Positions 1 through 5,462 of a DNA stretch of 6,366 bases are shown here, piece after piece. The translations under genes and the position numbers were made by a program. The notes beneath the pieces are model-generated. The model worked only from the letters and a program-made list of their open reading frames with translations, had not been told where the DNA came from and ran no database searches. Numbering within the stretch: the stretch's first letter is position 1; every line of letters starts with the position of its first letter. Source of the DNA: Gemmatimonadota bacterium (GTDB taxonomy: Bacteria; Gemmatimonadota; Gemmatimonadetes; Longimicrobiales; Longimicrobiaceae); assembly GCA_019348475.1 (NCBI GenBank), contig JAHWJJ010000277.1, positions 1 through 6,366 on the forward strand. The letters are read 5' to 3'.

Positions 1-131
1 ATCGTTGCCTACGGCGCGCGCAGCCCGGCCCGCAGCGCAGCGGAGGGACACGCCCCAAACCGCCGTTCGTCCTGTTCGGTTCCGGCTACGCCGGGTTAGG
101 GAGTAGGGGATAGAGCGCAGTCGGCACGGAG
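1..131. other. left-edge stretch with no assignable gene
   Basis: No complete gene could be supported here. All three plus-strand frames are open from the left edge and close at TAG codons between 97 and 113. The C-terminus of a plus-strand gene could therefore end here, but none of the three short tails is recognisable. A small inverted repeat, CCGGC-TAC-GCCGG at 82-94, could form a 5-bp hairpin downstream of the minus-strand gene that ends at 132. It has no T-tract on either side, so I do not call it a terminator. It is followed by a purine-rich TTAGGGAGTAGGGGATAG run (96-113). Confidence 0.3.
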
Positions 132-731
132 CTACTCGCTGCCCTTTTTCGCGCCCGCCTTGCCGCCGACGAAGGCCCAGAGCGCCTGCTCCACCGATGC
201 AGGGGTCCAGGCGCCGCCGAGCCGCCTCGCGCGGTCGCGCAGGGCGGCGGCGTACCTGGCGTAATACGCGGGGGTGAAGGCGACCGGGCCCAATCCCGGG
301 ACCTGCGCCGCCACCAGCTCGTCGAAGAACGGATACACGTCCGGCGCCGCCGCCGCGGCAACGGCGGAGGCCGTCGCGGGGCCCACGCCCGCGAGCTCCG
401 CCAGCAGCGCGATGGGGCGCCTGTCGTCCGGGATCGCGGCGAGCGCGGCGGTGCTGGTCTTTTCGACCGCGCCAGCCGGGTTGCCGCGCACCAGCACCAG
501 GTTGCGCGGACGAAAGATGCCGCGCGCCATCTTCCACTCCGTCACGCGCACCAGCTCCTCGTGCGTGACGTGCGCCGGCCGCCGGGCGGCGATGGCCCGG
601 GGAAAGTCGTCGCGATACCAGCGCTCCAGCTCCGGGAGCCGCGCCACGCCCTGCGCGTCGACCACGGACGCGTACGCATCCAGCGCGGCCCGCCACTCCT
701 TCGTTGATTCAGAGGTCCACAGCGTCGGCAT
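132..731 (-). CDS. conserved hypothetical protein with helix-hairpin-helix-like segment
   Basis: This 199-residue protein has no function I can name. It starts at an ATG (729-731) and ends at TAG (132-134). It is probably soluble and cytoplasmic, since no signal peptide or membrane helix is visible. The recognisable part is residues 108-128, where LAGVGPATASAV resembles the helix-hairpin-helix turn (LxGVGPxTA) of DNA glycosylases and other DNA-binding proteins. The preceding segment EWKMARGIFRPRNLVLV (65-81) and the following DVYPFFDELV (131-140) look like conserved blocks of a family of uncharacterised proteins that I recall from bacteria and fungi. The catalytic Lys/Asp arrangement and iron-sulphur cysteines of HhH-GPD glycosylases are not evident, so glycosylase activity should not be assumed. 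The C-terminus is Lys/Gly-rich. No strong Shine-Dalgarno sequence precedes the ATG. The gene diverges from the lipoprotein gene and appears unrelated to the catabolic cluster. I am confident it is real coding sequence and unsure of its role. Confidence 0.8.
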   Translation of the reverse strand: MPTLWTSESTKEWRAALDAYASVVDAQGVARLPELERWYRDDFPRAIAARRPAHVTHEELVRVTEWKMARGIFRPRNLVLVRGNPAGAVEKTSTAALAAIPDDRRPIALLAELAGVGPATASAVAAAAAPDVYPFFDELVAAQVPGLGPVAFTPAYYARYAAALRDRARRLGGAWTPASVEQALWAFVGGKAGAKKGSE

Positions 732-829
732 CCGTCAGCATCGGCGGGTGTGGGAGGCGGGTCGGCCCAGCGTCCGACACAAGTCAGTCTTTCCTTGCGC
801 TCGCCCTCGAGTGGGTGCAGTATGGAATG

Positions 830-841
830 GCACCATGGTGC
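830..841. repeat. perfect 12-bp palindrome GCACCATGGTGC
   Basis: GCACCATGGTGC equals its own reverse complement. It sits between two divergent genes, about 100 bases upstream of the minus-strand start and about 220 bases upstream of the lipoprotein start. It could be half of an operator or simply chance. A 12-base palindrome is expected about once or twice by chance in a window this size. Confidence 0.3.
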
Positions 842-1052
842 GCTTGATCCTTGCATGCGATCTGGAAGGGCGGCTGTGATCGCCAGCCGACGGCGCGGGC
901 GTGGGGATTCCCGCCCCGGTACCGAGCCCGGACCTCGAGCGTGTCATTCCCGACGGAGGCGCCGCGCGGGAGGGGGCTTGCGGCAGATCGTCGGGCGCCG
1001 AGATCCGAGATTCGTTGCCGCGCTCGGCATCAGCTGTCCAGCTTCAAAATGC

Positions 1053-1058
1053 GAGGTG
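1053..1058 (+). promoter_or_regulatory. Shine-Dalgarno sequence for lipoprotein gene
   Basis: GAGGTG lies four bases before the ATG at 1063. It decides the start in favour of this internal ATG rather than the upstream in-frame GTG at 901. The choice also places a signal peptide at the N-terminus. Confidence 0.65.
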
Positions 1059-1062
1059 TTTG

Positions 1063-1350
1063 ATGCCGCGGCTCATCGTGCCCCTCCTGCTGCCCCTTGC
1101 CGCCGTCGCGTGCGGCAGCGACGCTCCTGACGCGACGACTCCGGGTGCTCAATCGGGGGCCGCGCCCTCGGGGCCGCTGCCGGCGAGCTGCCATTCCGCC
1201 TACTGGCCCTGCGTTCCCAGGGCCAGCGACGTGGATTGTGCGCGCGGCCCGGGCGACGGTCCCGTCTTCGTGCGCGGTCCCGTGGAGATCATCACGCACG
1301 ACCCCTACGGCCTGGACGACGACCGCGACGGCACCGGCTGCGACCCGTGA
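1063..1350 (+). CDS. small lipoprotein with Excalibur-like calcium-binding motif
   Basis: This is a 95-residue predicted secreted lipoprotein. Residues 1-16 form a short signal peptide with one Arg and a hydrophobic core (LIVPLLLPLAAVA). Cys17 sits in a lipobox-like AVAC and would be lipidated. Residues 18-41 are a Pro/Ala/Gly/Ser-rich linker. The folded part has four cysteines (43, 50, 59, 93), enough for two disulphides, and ends DPYGLDDDRDGTGCDP. There Asp85, Asp87, Asp89 and Cys93 match the DxDxDGxxCE signature of Excalibur-type calcium-binding domains. Related domains occur at the C-termini of bacterial surface proteins and of some secreted nucleases, but no nuclease domain is present here. 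The frame stays open back to a GTG at 901. That extension is compositionally poor and would bury the signal peptide, so I chose the ATG with a good ribosome binding site. The gene converges with the RidA-like gene, 33 bases from stop to stop. Its function beyond probable surface location and calcium binding is unknown. Confidence 0.82.
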   Translation: MPRLIVPLLLPLAAVACGSDAPDATTPGAQSGAAPSGPLPASCHSAYWPCVPRASDVDCARGPGDGPVFVRGPVEIITHDPYGLDDDRDGTGCDP

Positions 1351-1383
1351 TCCGCACCGGCTCCGCCGGCACGGGCTTAGAAG
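1351..1383. other. convergent intergenic gap with weak hairpin
   Basis: Two convergent genes end on either side of this 33-base gap. CCGGC-TCC-GCCGG (1357-1369) could form a 5-bp hairpin usable from both strands. Neither strand has a following T-run, so termination here is only a possibility. Confidence 0.25.
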
Positions 1384-1779
1384 CTAACCCGGCACCACGG
1401 CCGTCGCCTCGATCTCGACCCTGGCGCGCTCTTCCAGCAGGCCGGCGACCACCAGCAGCGTCATGGCGGGGTAGTGCCGGCCAAAGCTCTCGCGCCACAC
1501 GCGGCCCAGCGCGCGGGTGTTGGCCAGGTACGCCGCGCGGTCGGTGACGTACCAGGTGATGCGCGTAACGTGCGCCGGCTCGGCGCCGCCCGCGCGGAGC
1601 ACCGCCACCACGTTGCGCAGCGCCTGGTCCACCTGGCCCACGAAGTCGTCCGTCTCGAACGTGCAGGTCTGCGGGTCCCAGCCGATCTGCCCGGCCACGA
1701 AAACCAGCCGCCCCTCCGCCGCGATCCCGTTGCTGTAGCCCCGCGGCGCGCCCCATCCCTCCGGCTGCAGAATCTGCAT
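1384..1779 (-). CDS. RidA/YjgF/YER057c/UK114-family protein
   Basis: This 131-residue protein has the length and sequence of the Rid (YjgF) family of small trimeric proteins, archetypally enamine/imine deaminases that act on reactive intermediates. Visible family features are the N-terminal YSNGIAAEGRLVFVAGQIGWD block (about 15-35), the FVGQVDQALRNVVAVLRAGGAEPAHV helix region (46-71), and the C-terminal ARVEIEATAVV strand (119-129). Archetypal RidA has an essential arginine (Arg105 in E. coli) in a VARLP segment. The equivalent stretch here reads VVAGLLEERARVEIEA, with Gly or Leu at that position, so this is a Rid subtype without the canonical deaminase arginine. The ATG (1777-1779) lies two bases after the ligase stop, which implies translational coupling. 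Association with an aryl-CoA ligase matches the Azoarcus 2-aminobenzoate cluster, where a protein of this family is encoded. Inferred role: handling an amino-alicyclic acyl-CoA enamine or imine, either as enzyme or binder. Family certain, activity uncertain. Confidence 0.9.
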   Translation of the reverse strand: MQILQPEGWGAPRGYSNGIAAEGRLVFVAGQIGWDPQTCTFETDDFVGQVDQALRNVVAVLRAGGAEPAHVTRITWYVTDRAAYLANTRALGRVWRESFGRHYPAMTLLVVAGLLEERARVEIEATAVVPG

Positions 1780-1781
1780 CG

Positions 1782-3428
1782 TCACGAAGGCTGGCGAAGG
1801 CGAAAGCGCTGCAGCTTGCCCGTCTGGGTGCGGGGGAGCGCATCCACGAAGGTCACCCGGCGCGGGTACTTGTAGGGCGCGATGTGCGCCCTGGTCCATT
1901 CCTGGAGCTCTTTCACCAGCGCCTCGCCCGGCACGCTCCCCTCGCGCAGGACCACGAACGCGCTCACCACCTGGCCGCGCTCGGGGTCCGGCAGGCCCAC
2001 GACCCCGCACTCCGCCACCGCGGGGTGCTCCAGCAGCACCCCCTCCACCTCCGGCCCGGCGATGTTGTAGCCGGCGGAGATGATCATGTCGTCCGTGCGT
2101 GCCTGGTACCAGAAGTAGCCGTCCTCGTCCATCCGGTACGCGTCGCCGGTCAGGTTCCACCCGTCCAGCACATATCCGCGCTGCCGCTCCTCGTCATCCA
2201 GGTACCGGCAGCCGGTGGGCCCCTGCACCGCCAGCCGCCCCACCGAGCCGGGGGGGAGCGGATTCCCCGCCTCGTCGATCACCCGCGCGCGGTAGCCCGG
2301 GACCACGCGCCCGGTAGATCCGGGGCGGATGTCGTCGCCGCTGGAGGCGATGAAGATGTGCAGCATCTCCGTGCTGCCGATGCCGTCGATGATGCGGATT
2401 CCGGTCGCCTGCCGGAACGCCTCGAAGGTGGCCAGCGGCAACGTCTCTCCGGCGGAGACGCACTTTCGCAGCGAGGAGATGTCGAAGCCGCCCATCAGCT
2501 CCGGCATGGCCCGGTACGCCACCGGCGCGGTGAAGAGGATGCTGGCGCGGTGGTCCTGGATGGCTTTGAGCAGGTTGGGCGGCGTGGGCTGCTCCACCAG
2601 CACCGCCGCGGCGCCCACGCGCAAGGGGAACAGCACCAGCCCCCCCAGCCCGAAGGTGAACGCGAGCGGAGGTGAGCCGCAGAACAGGTCGTCGGGGGCC
2701 GGCTGCAGCACGTGCTTGCTGAAGGTGTCGCAGACGGCCAGCACGTCGCGATGGAAGTGCATGGCCCCCTTGGGCTTGCCCGTGGTGCCGGAGGTGAATG
2801 CGATCAGCGCCACGTCGTCCGCGGCCGTATCCACCGCGTCGAACTCCGCCTGGGCGCCGCGCATCATCGCCTCGAGCGACCCGTCGTCGTCCGTCCCCCA
2901 GGCGACCACGTGCTCCAGGACGGGCGCCATCCCCCGCGCCTCGTCCAGCTCCCCCCCCAGCCGGTGGTCGGTGAGCGCGAACCGGACCTGCGCCTTTTCG
3001 GCCACGGTGGCCAGCTCGCGCGCGCGCAGCAGGGGCATGGTGGCCACCACGATTCCGCCCGCCTTCAGCACGGCGAACCAGCACGCCACCATCATCGGCG
3101 AGTTGAAGCCCCGCAGCAGCACGCGGTTGCCGGGCACCAGCCCCAGGCGGTCGCGCAGCACGGCCGCGATCCGATTCGACCGATCCACCACGTCGCGGTA
3201 CGTCCACCGGCCGCCGTCCCACACGAACGCGGTGCGGTCCGCGCGCCCCGCCTGCGCCATGCGGTCCAGCAGCTCCACCGCGCAGTTCAGCCGCGGCGGA
3301 TATGCCAGGTCGGGGAGGCCCGAGTAGTCGATGAACGGCAGCAGCCGCGGCGGCGGCAGGTGGTCGCGCGCAAAGGTGTCCACGTGCGCGGTGGGCTGGG
3401 CGGGGATGTGGGTTTCCATCGTGGCCAT
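1782..3428 (-). CDS. benzoate-CoA ligase family enzyme, probably 2-aminobenzoate-CoA ligase
   Basis: This is an ATP-dependent acid-CoA ligase of the ANL superfamily (548 residues). It should convert an aromatic carboxylate, CoA and ATP into aryl-CoA, AMP and pyrophosphate in the cytoplasm. Adenylation motifs appear in order: the phosphate-binding loop TSGTTGKPKG (212-221), SAGETLP (325-331), DGIGSTEM (348-355), LTGD (426-429), the hinge region ARTDDMIISAGYNI (443-456), and PRTQTGK with catalytic Lys538 near the C-terminus. The N-terminal TAHVDTFARDHLPP and the SAGYNIAGPEVEGVL block fit the benzoate/2-aminobenzoate ligase subfamily. The anthranilate assignment rests mainly on neighbours (RidA-like, dehydrogenase, crotonase), and benzoate or another substituted benzoate is possible. 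The ATG at 3426-3428 was chosen because homology begins soon after it. A GTG at 3471-3473 would add 15 residues, and an ATG three codons downstream is also possible. None has a strong ribosome binding site. A 162-base gap precedes it, while the RidA-like gene follows two bases after its TGA. Confidence 0.9.
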   Translation of the reverse strand: MATMETHIPAQPTAHVDTFARDHLPPPRLLPFIDYSGLPDLAYPPRLNCAVELLDRMAQAGRADRTAFVWDGGRWTYRDVVDRSNRIAAVLRDRLGLVPGNRVLLRGFNSPMMVACWFAVLKAGGIVVATMPLLRARELATVAEKAQVRFALTDHRLGGELDEARGMAPVLEHVVAWGTDDDGSLEAMMRGAQAEFDAVDTAADDVALIAFTSGTTGKPKGAMHFHRDVLAVCDTFSKHVLQPAPDDLFCGSPPLAFTFGLGGLVLFPLRVGAAAVLVEQPTPPNLLKAIQDHRASILFTAPVAYRAMPELMGGFDISSLRKCVSAGETLPLATFEAFRQATGIRIIDGIGSTEMLHIFIASSGDDIRPGSTGRVVPGYRARVIDEAGNPLPPGSVGRLAVQGPTGCRYLDDEERQRGYVLDGWNLTGDAYRMDEDGYFWYQARTDDMIISAGYNIAGPEVEGVLLEHPAVAECGVVGLPDPERGQVVSAFVVLREGSVPGEALVKELQEWTRAHIAPYKYPRRVTFVDALPRTQTGKLQRFRLRQPS

Positions 3429-3590
3429 GGGCTGTGGATCCCGGGTGGGGATGAACGGATGCGGAACGTGCACGGAGCGCGCAATCCGCGGACCGCCGGG
3501 GCAAGCAGAGGCGGGACTGCGCGCGCTCAGCCGGAGTCCGGCATGAGCGCGGGCGCCCCCCTCCCCGACGCTCCCACCTGACCCCCGGAG
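3429..3590. other. 162-bp gap upstream of the ligase gene
   Basis: No gene is supported here. The stretch lies between two genes of the same direction and is long enough for a separate promoter or leader for the ligase-RidA pair. I find no AT-rich -10-like hexamer. An odd-centred inverted repeat, GCCGGAGTCCGGC (3530-3542), could form a short hairpin, but it has no T-run. Whether the ligase is cotranscribed with the upstream genes cannot be decided. Confidence 0.35.
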
Positions 3591-4025
3591 CTACCGCGTG
3601 TTCCCGCCCATCAGCCGCTGGAGCTCCGCGCCTTCACGGGGAGACAGGAAGTACCAGACGTCCCTGTTGCGCGCTGCCGGAAGGACGATCAGGCGCGTCA
3701 CCCAGACGATCCTGACCTGCGCCTGCTCGCCACGATAGAACACTGCGCTCCCCGCGTCGTTGGGAAGGTGCATGTAATGCGGCATCCGCAGCCCGCCGTG
3801 CTCCTTGGGCGCGCGGATGAACGCGACCAGGCGGCGCACGGCGGCGGGGTCACGGATCTCGTGCACGGACCCGTTCGCCTCCACCACCACCCGGTCCGCG
3901 GAGGCCTGCGGAAAGGCGGGGGGCGGATAGAGGAGGCGGTAAATGCCGGCCTGTCCGCCGACCAGCATGACCATCGTGCCCACAAAGCGCCGCAGCGCCC
4001 GCGCGAGCCCCGGCTTCATCGTCAT
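3591..4025 (-). CDS. uncharacterised small protein, translationally coupled to acyl-CoA dehydrogenase
   Basis: This 144-residue protein belongs to no family I recognise. Its ATG (4023-4025) overlaps the dehydrogenase TGA as ATGA. A purine-rich AAGGGGG sits about eight bases before it, so both coupling and a ribosome binding site support this start. A second ATG two codons downstream is a minor alternative. Residues 6-13 are basic (LARALRRF) and are followed by a moderately hydrophobic segment [20 protein letters not shown] (14-33) that could be a membrane anchor or uncleaved signal. The rest looks like a small alpha/beta domain: [20 protein letters not shown] (46-65) suggests a strand-turn-helix, and [14 protein letters not shown] and DVWYFLSP suggest strands. 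No cysteines or catalytic motif are visible. The frame continues far upstream inside the dehydrogenase gene, but that part is antiparallel-frame noise with Arg/Gly-rich low-quality sequence. Its place inside the catabolic cluster is the only functional hint. Confidence 0.78.
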   Translation of the reverse strand: MTMKPGLARALRRFVGTMVMLVGGQAGIYRLLYPPPAFPQASADRVVVEANGSVHEIRDPAAVRRLVAFIRAPKEHGGLRMPHYMHLPNDAGSAVFYRGEQAQVRIVWVTRLIVLPAARNRDVWYFLSPREGAELQRLMGGNTR

Positions 4026-5188
4026 CCGTGCGCCCCCTTCAGCAGCTGTCCGGCGATCACCAGCTTCTGGATCTCGCTGGTGCCTTCGTAGATGCGCAGC
4101 GCGCGGATTTCGCGGTACAGGGTTTCCACGGGCGCGCCGCTGACCACGCCGCGTCCCCCGAACAGCTGCACGGCGGCGTCGATCACGCGCTGCGCGGCCT
4201 CGGTGGCGTACAGCTTGGCCATCGCCGCCTCGCGGGTGACGCGCTCCGCGCCGGCGTCGCGCGTCCACGCGGCGCGGTAGACGAGGAGCGCGCTGGCGTC
4301 CACCTCCAGCGCCATCTCGCCCAGGGTCGCCTGGATCAGCTGGAAGTCGCGCAGGGGCTTGCCGAACGCCTGCCGCTCGCCCGTCCACCGCACCGCCTCG
4401 TCCAGCGCGCGCCGGGCGAACCCCAGCGCCGCGGCGCCGACGGTGGTGCGAAAGACGTCGAGCGTCCCCAGCGCGACGCGCATCCCCGCGCCCGCGTCGC
4501 CCACCAGCGCGTCCGCGCCCACGCGGCAGCCGTCGAACACCAGCGTGCCCAGCGGATGCGGCGCGATCACGTCGATGCGCTCGCTGACGCGCAGGCCGGG
4601 GTTGTCCGCATCAACCACGAACGCCGCGTAGCCCCGTTCGCCCGCCTGGGGAAAGCGCGTGAAGACGACGTAGTGGTCGGCGATGCCGGCGTTGCTGATC
4701 CACGTCTTGGTGCCGTCGATGACGAATCCGCCGTCCACCCGCCGCGCCGTCGTCTGCATCGCCGCCACGTCGCTGCCGGCCTCCGGCTCCGACAGCGCGA
4801 ACGCCGCGATCCGCTCGCCGCGGGCGACGGGCGGCAGGTACGCCTCCTTCAGCGCATCCGACCCGAAGAGCGAGATGGGCCCGCTGCCCAGCCCCTGCAT
4901 GGCGAACGCGAAGTCTGCCAGCCCGTTGGCGCGGGCGAGCGTCTCGCGGGCCAGGCAGAGGGCGCGCACGTCCAGCCGCTCGTGCGCGCCCCCGTGGCGC
5001 GCGGGCACCCCCAGCCGCAGGACGCCCGCGCCGCCCAGGGTGCGGACGAGCGCGCGACAGGTGGCGTCCACGTCGCCATCGTGCGGCAGGTGCGCGATCT
5101 CGCGCTGCACGAACGCGTCCAGGTCCGCCGCGAGGCGCTGGTGCTCGTCGGTGAAGAACGGCCAGGTGAGAAAGGTGCGGTCGGGCAT
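4022..5188 (-). CDS. acyl-CoA dehydrogenase family protein
   Basis: This 388-residue FAD flavoprotein is of standard acyl-CoA dehydrogenase length. It should introduce an alpha,beta double bond into an acyl-CoA and pass electrons to electron-transferring flavoprotein. Domains in order are an N-terminal helical domain (about 12-125), a middle beta domain with the family signature [10 protein letters not shown] (131-140) and the FAD-contacting [13 protein letters not shown] block (161-173), and a C-terminal helical domain with [13 protein letters not shown] (271-283) and [11 protein letters not shown] (341-351). The catalytic base is predicted as Glu368 in IYEGTSEIQ, the same place as in medium-chain acyl-CoA dehydrogenase. 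The ATG at 5186-5188 gives the usual family N-terminus, although no good Shine-Dalgarno sequence precedes it. The small coupled gene overlaps its stop by four bases. Within a CoA-thioester aromatic pathway it would act in the beta-oxidation phase after ring cleavage. The acyl chain is not predictable from sequence, and a non-dehydrogenase role for the fold is less likely given the intact Glu. Confidence 0.93.
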   Translation of the reverse strand: MPDRTFLTWPFFTDEHQRLAADLDAFVQREIAHLPHDGDVDATCRALVRTLGGAGVLRLGVPARHGGAHERLDVRALCLARETLARANGLADFAFAMQGLGSGPISLFGSDALKEAYLPPVARGERIAAFALSEPEAGSDVAAMQTTARRVDGGFVIDGTKTWISNAGIADHYVVFTRFPQAGERGYAAFVVDADNPGLRVSERIDVIAPHPLGTLVFDGCRVGADALVGDAGAGMRVALGTLDVFRTTVGAAALGFARRALDEAVRWTGERQAFGKPLRDFQLIQATLGEMALEVDASALLVYRAAWTRDAGAERVTREAAMAKLYATEAAQRVIDAAVQLFGGRGVVSGAPVETLYREIRALRIYEGTSEIQKLVIAGQLLKGAHG

Positions 5189-5308
5189 GGGTTCGGCTGC
5201 GGCGAGGTACGGGGGGACGGATCGCGGGAAACAACGTACACCAAGTCCGCGTTGCGCGGAGTGCAGGCCGAGTGTGGTCGCGGCGCGAACTGCGTGCCCG
5301 GTCAGTTG

Positions 5309-5376
5309 AAGCCCCGCACGGACGCGCCAGCGGCCGGGGCGGGGCTTACCGCTGTCCCAGCGGCGGCTTTAGCCGC
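5309..5376. repeat. triple hairpin element
   Basis: Three inverted repeats lie in a row. AAGCCCCGC (5309-5317) pairs with GCGGGGCTT (5339-5347) as a 9-bp stem with a 21-base loop that itself contains the palindrome CGGCCG. CCGCTG (5349-5354) pairs with CAGCGG (5358-5363) across a 3-base loop. GCGGC (5363-5367) pairs with GCCGC (5372-5376) across TTTA; the last two share base 5363. In the direction of the cluster's mRNA the order reverses. No T-run follows, so this is not a classical terminator. It looks like a structured intergenic repeat of the REP/BIME kind, possibly affecting mRNA ends, stability or termination. I recall similar GCGGGGCTTCAACTG-containing elements in related genomes, from memory only. 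Confidence 0.6.
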
Positions 5377-5422
5377 TCAGGCTGGATGAGCGCTCAACCC
5401 TCGGCACTCCCCGCGCCTGATC

Positions 5423-5462
5423 CACTTTCGCACTTTCGCACTCCCGCACTCCCGCACTTCCC
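5423..5462. repeat. short octanucleotide array, CACTTTCG/CACTCCCG units
   Basis: Five 8-base units follow one another: CACTTTCG twice (5423-5438), CACTCCCG twice (5439-5454), then a diverged CACTTCCC (5455-5462) abutting the crotonase stop codon. Read on the opposite strand the unit is CGAAAGTG, the same octamer as in the array at the right edge. The two arrays are therefore in inverted orientation around the crotonase gene. Replacement of TTT by CCC in two units suggests duplication of a mutated unit. Confidence 0.85.

Larger units (their letters stand above)
732..1062. other. divergent intergenic region (331 bp)
   Basis: This gap separates the minus-strand gene starting at 731 from the plus-strand lipoprotein gene starting at 1063, so it should carry promoters for both. 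I see no hexamer pair with good spacing in either direction. The nearest candidate on the plus strand, TTGCGC (795-800) and TATGGA (821-826), has a 20-base spacer, which is too long. A perfect 12-base palindrome lies at 830-841. The portion from about 941 to 1015, which begins GTCATTCCCGACGGAGGCGC, resembles decayed dispersed intergenic repeats I recall from related genomes. That is only a resemblance. No RNA gene or convincing small ORF was seen. Confidence 0.4.
5189..5462. other. 274-bp intergenic region with hairpins and octamer array
   Basis: This stretch between the crotonase and dehydrogenase genes has no supported gene. It carries three nearly contiguous hairpins (5309-5376) and a short octanucleotide array (5423-5462), listed separately. 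The part next to the dehydrogenase start (5189-5308) shows no clear promoter hexamers. Its length and structure make it plausible that the dehydrogenase and downstream genes are transcribed or processed separately from the crotonase gene. Confidence 0.45.

Noticed and set aside
795..826. TTGCGC and TATGGA as a sigma-70 promoter for the lipoprotein gene
   Set aside because: The spacer is 20 bases rather than about 17, and the site is more than 200 bases from the start codon. The match is not better than chance.
901..1062. N-terminal extension of the lipoprotein gene from a GTG start
   Set aside because: The extension has no conserved character and would place the signal peptide internally. 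The ATG at 1063 has a GAGGTG ribosome binding site at the right distance.
1780..2160. Longer form of the RidA-like protein with about 127 extra N-terminal residues
   Set aside because: The extra part is an out-of-frame reading of the ligase C-terminus. Rid proteins are about 130 residues, and the ATG at 1777-1779 matches this.
2194..3504. A 436-codon open frame on the minus strand overlapping the CoA ligase
   Set aside because: It is an out-of-frame reading of the ligase gene, low in complexity and dominated by Arg/Gly/Ala, while the ligase frame carries every adenylation motif.
3530..3542. GCCGGAGTCCGGC as an intrinsic terminator after the small coupled gene
   Set aside because: The stem is short, the loop minimal, and no T-run follows in either direction.
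4026..4388. Longer form of the 144-residue protein extending into the dehydrogenase gene
   Set aside because: The upstream part is an out-of-frame reading of the dehydrogenase C-terminus. The ATGA overlap with a nearby ribosome binding site gives a better start.
4028..5389. A 453-codon open frame on the plus strand opposite the acyl-CoA dehydrogenase
   Set aside because: It is rich in Arg, His, Gly and Ala without any recognisable motif and lies antisense to a protein with complete family signatures. Long antisense open frames are normal at this GC content.
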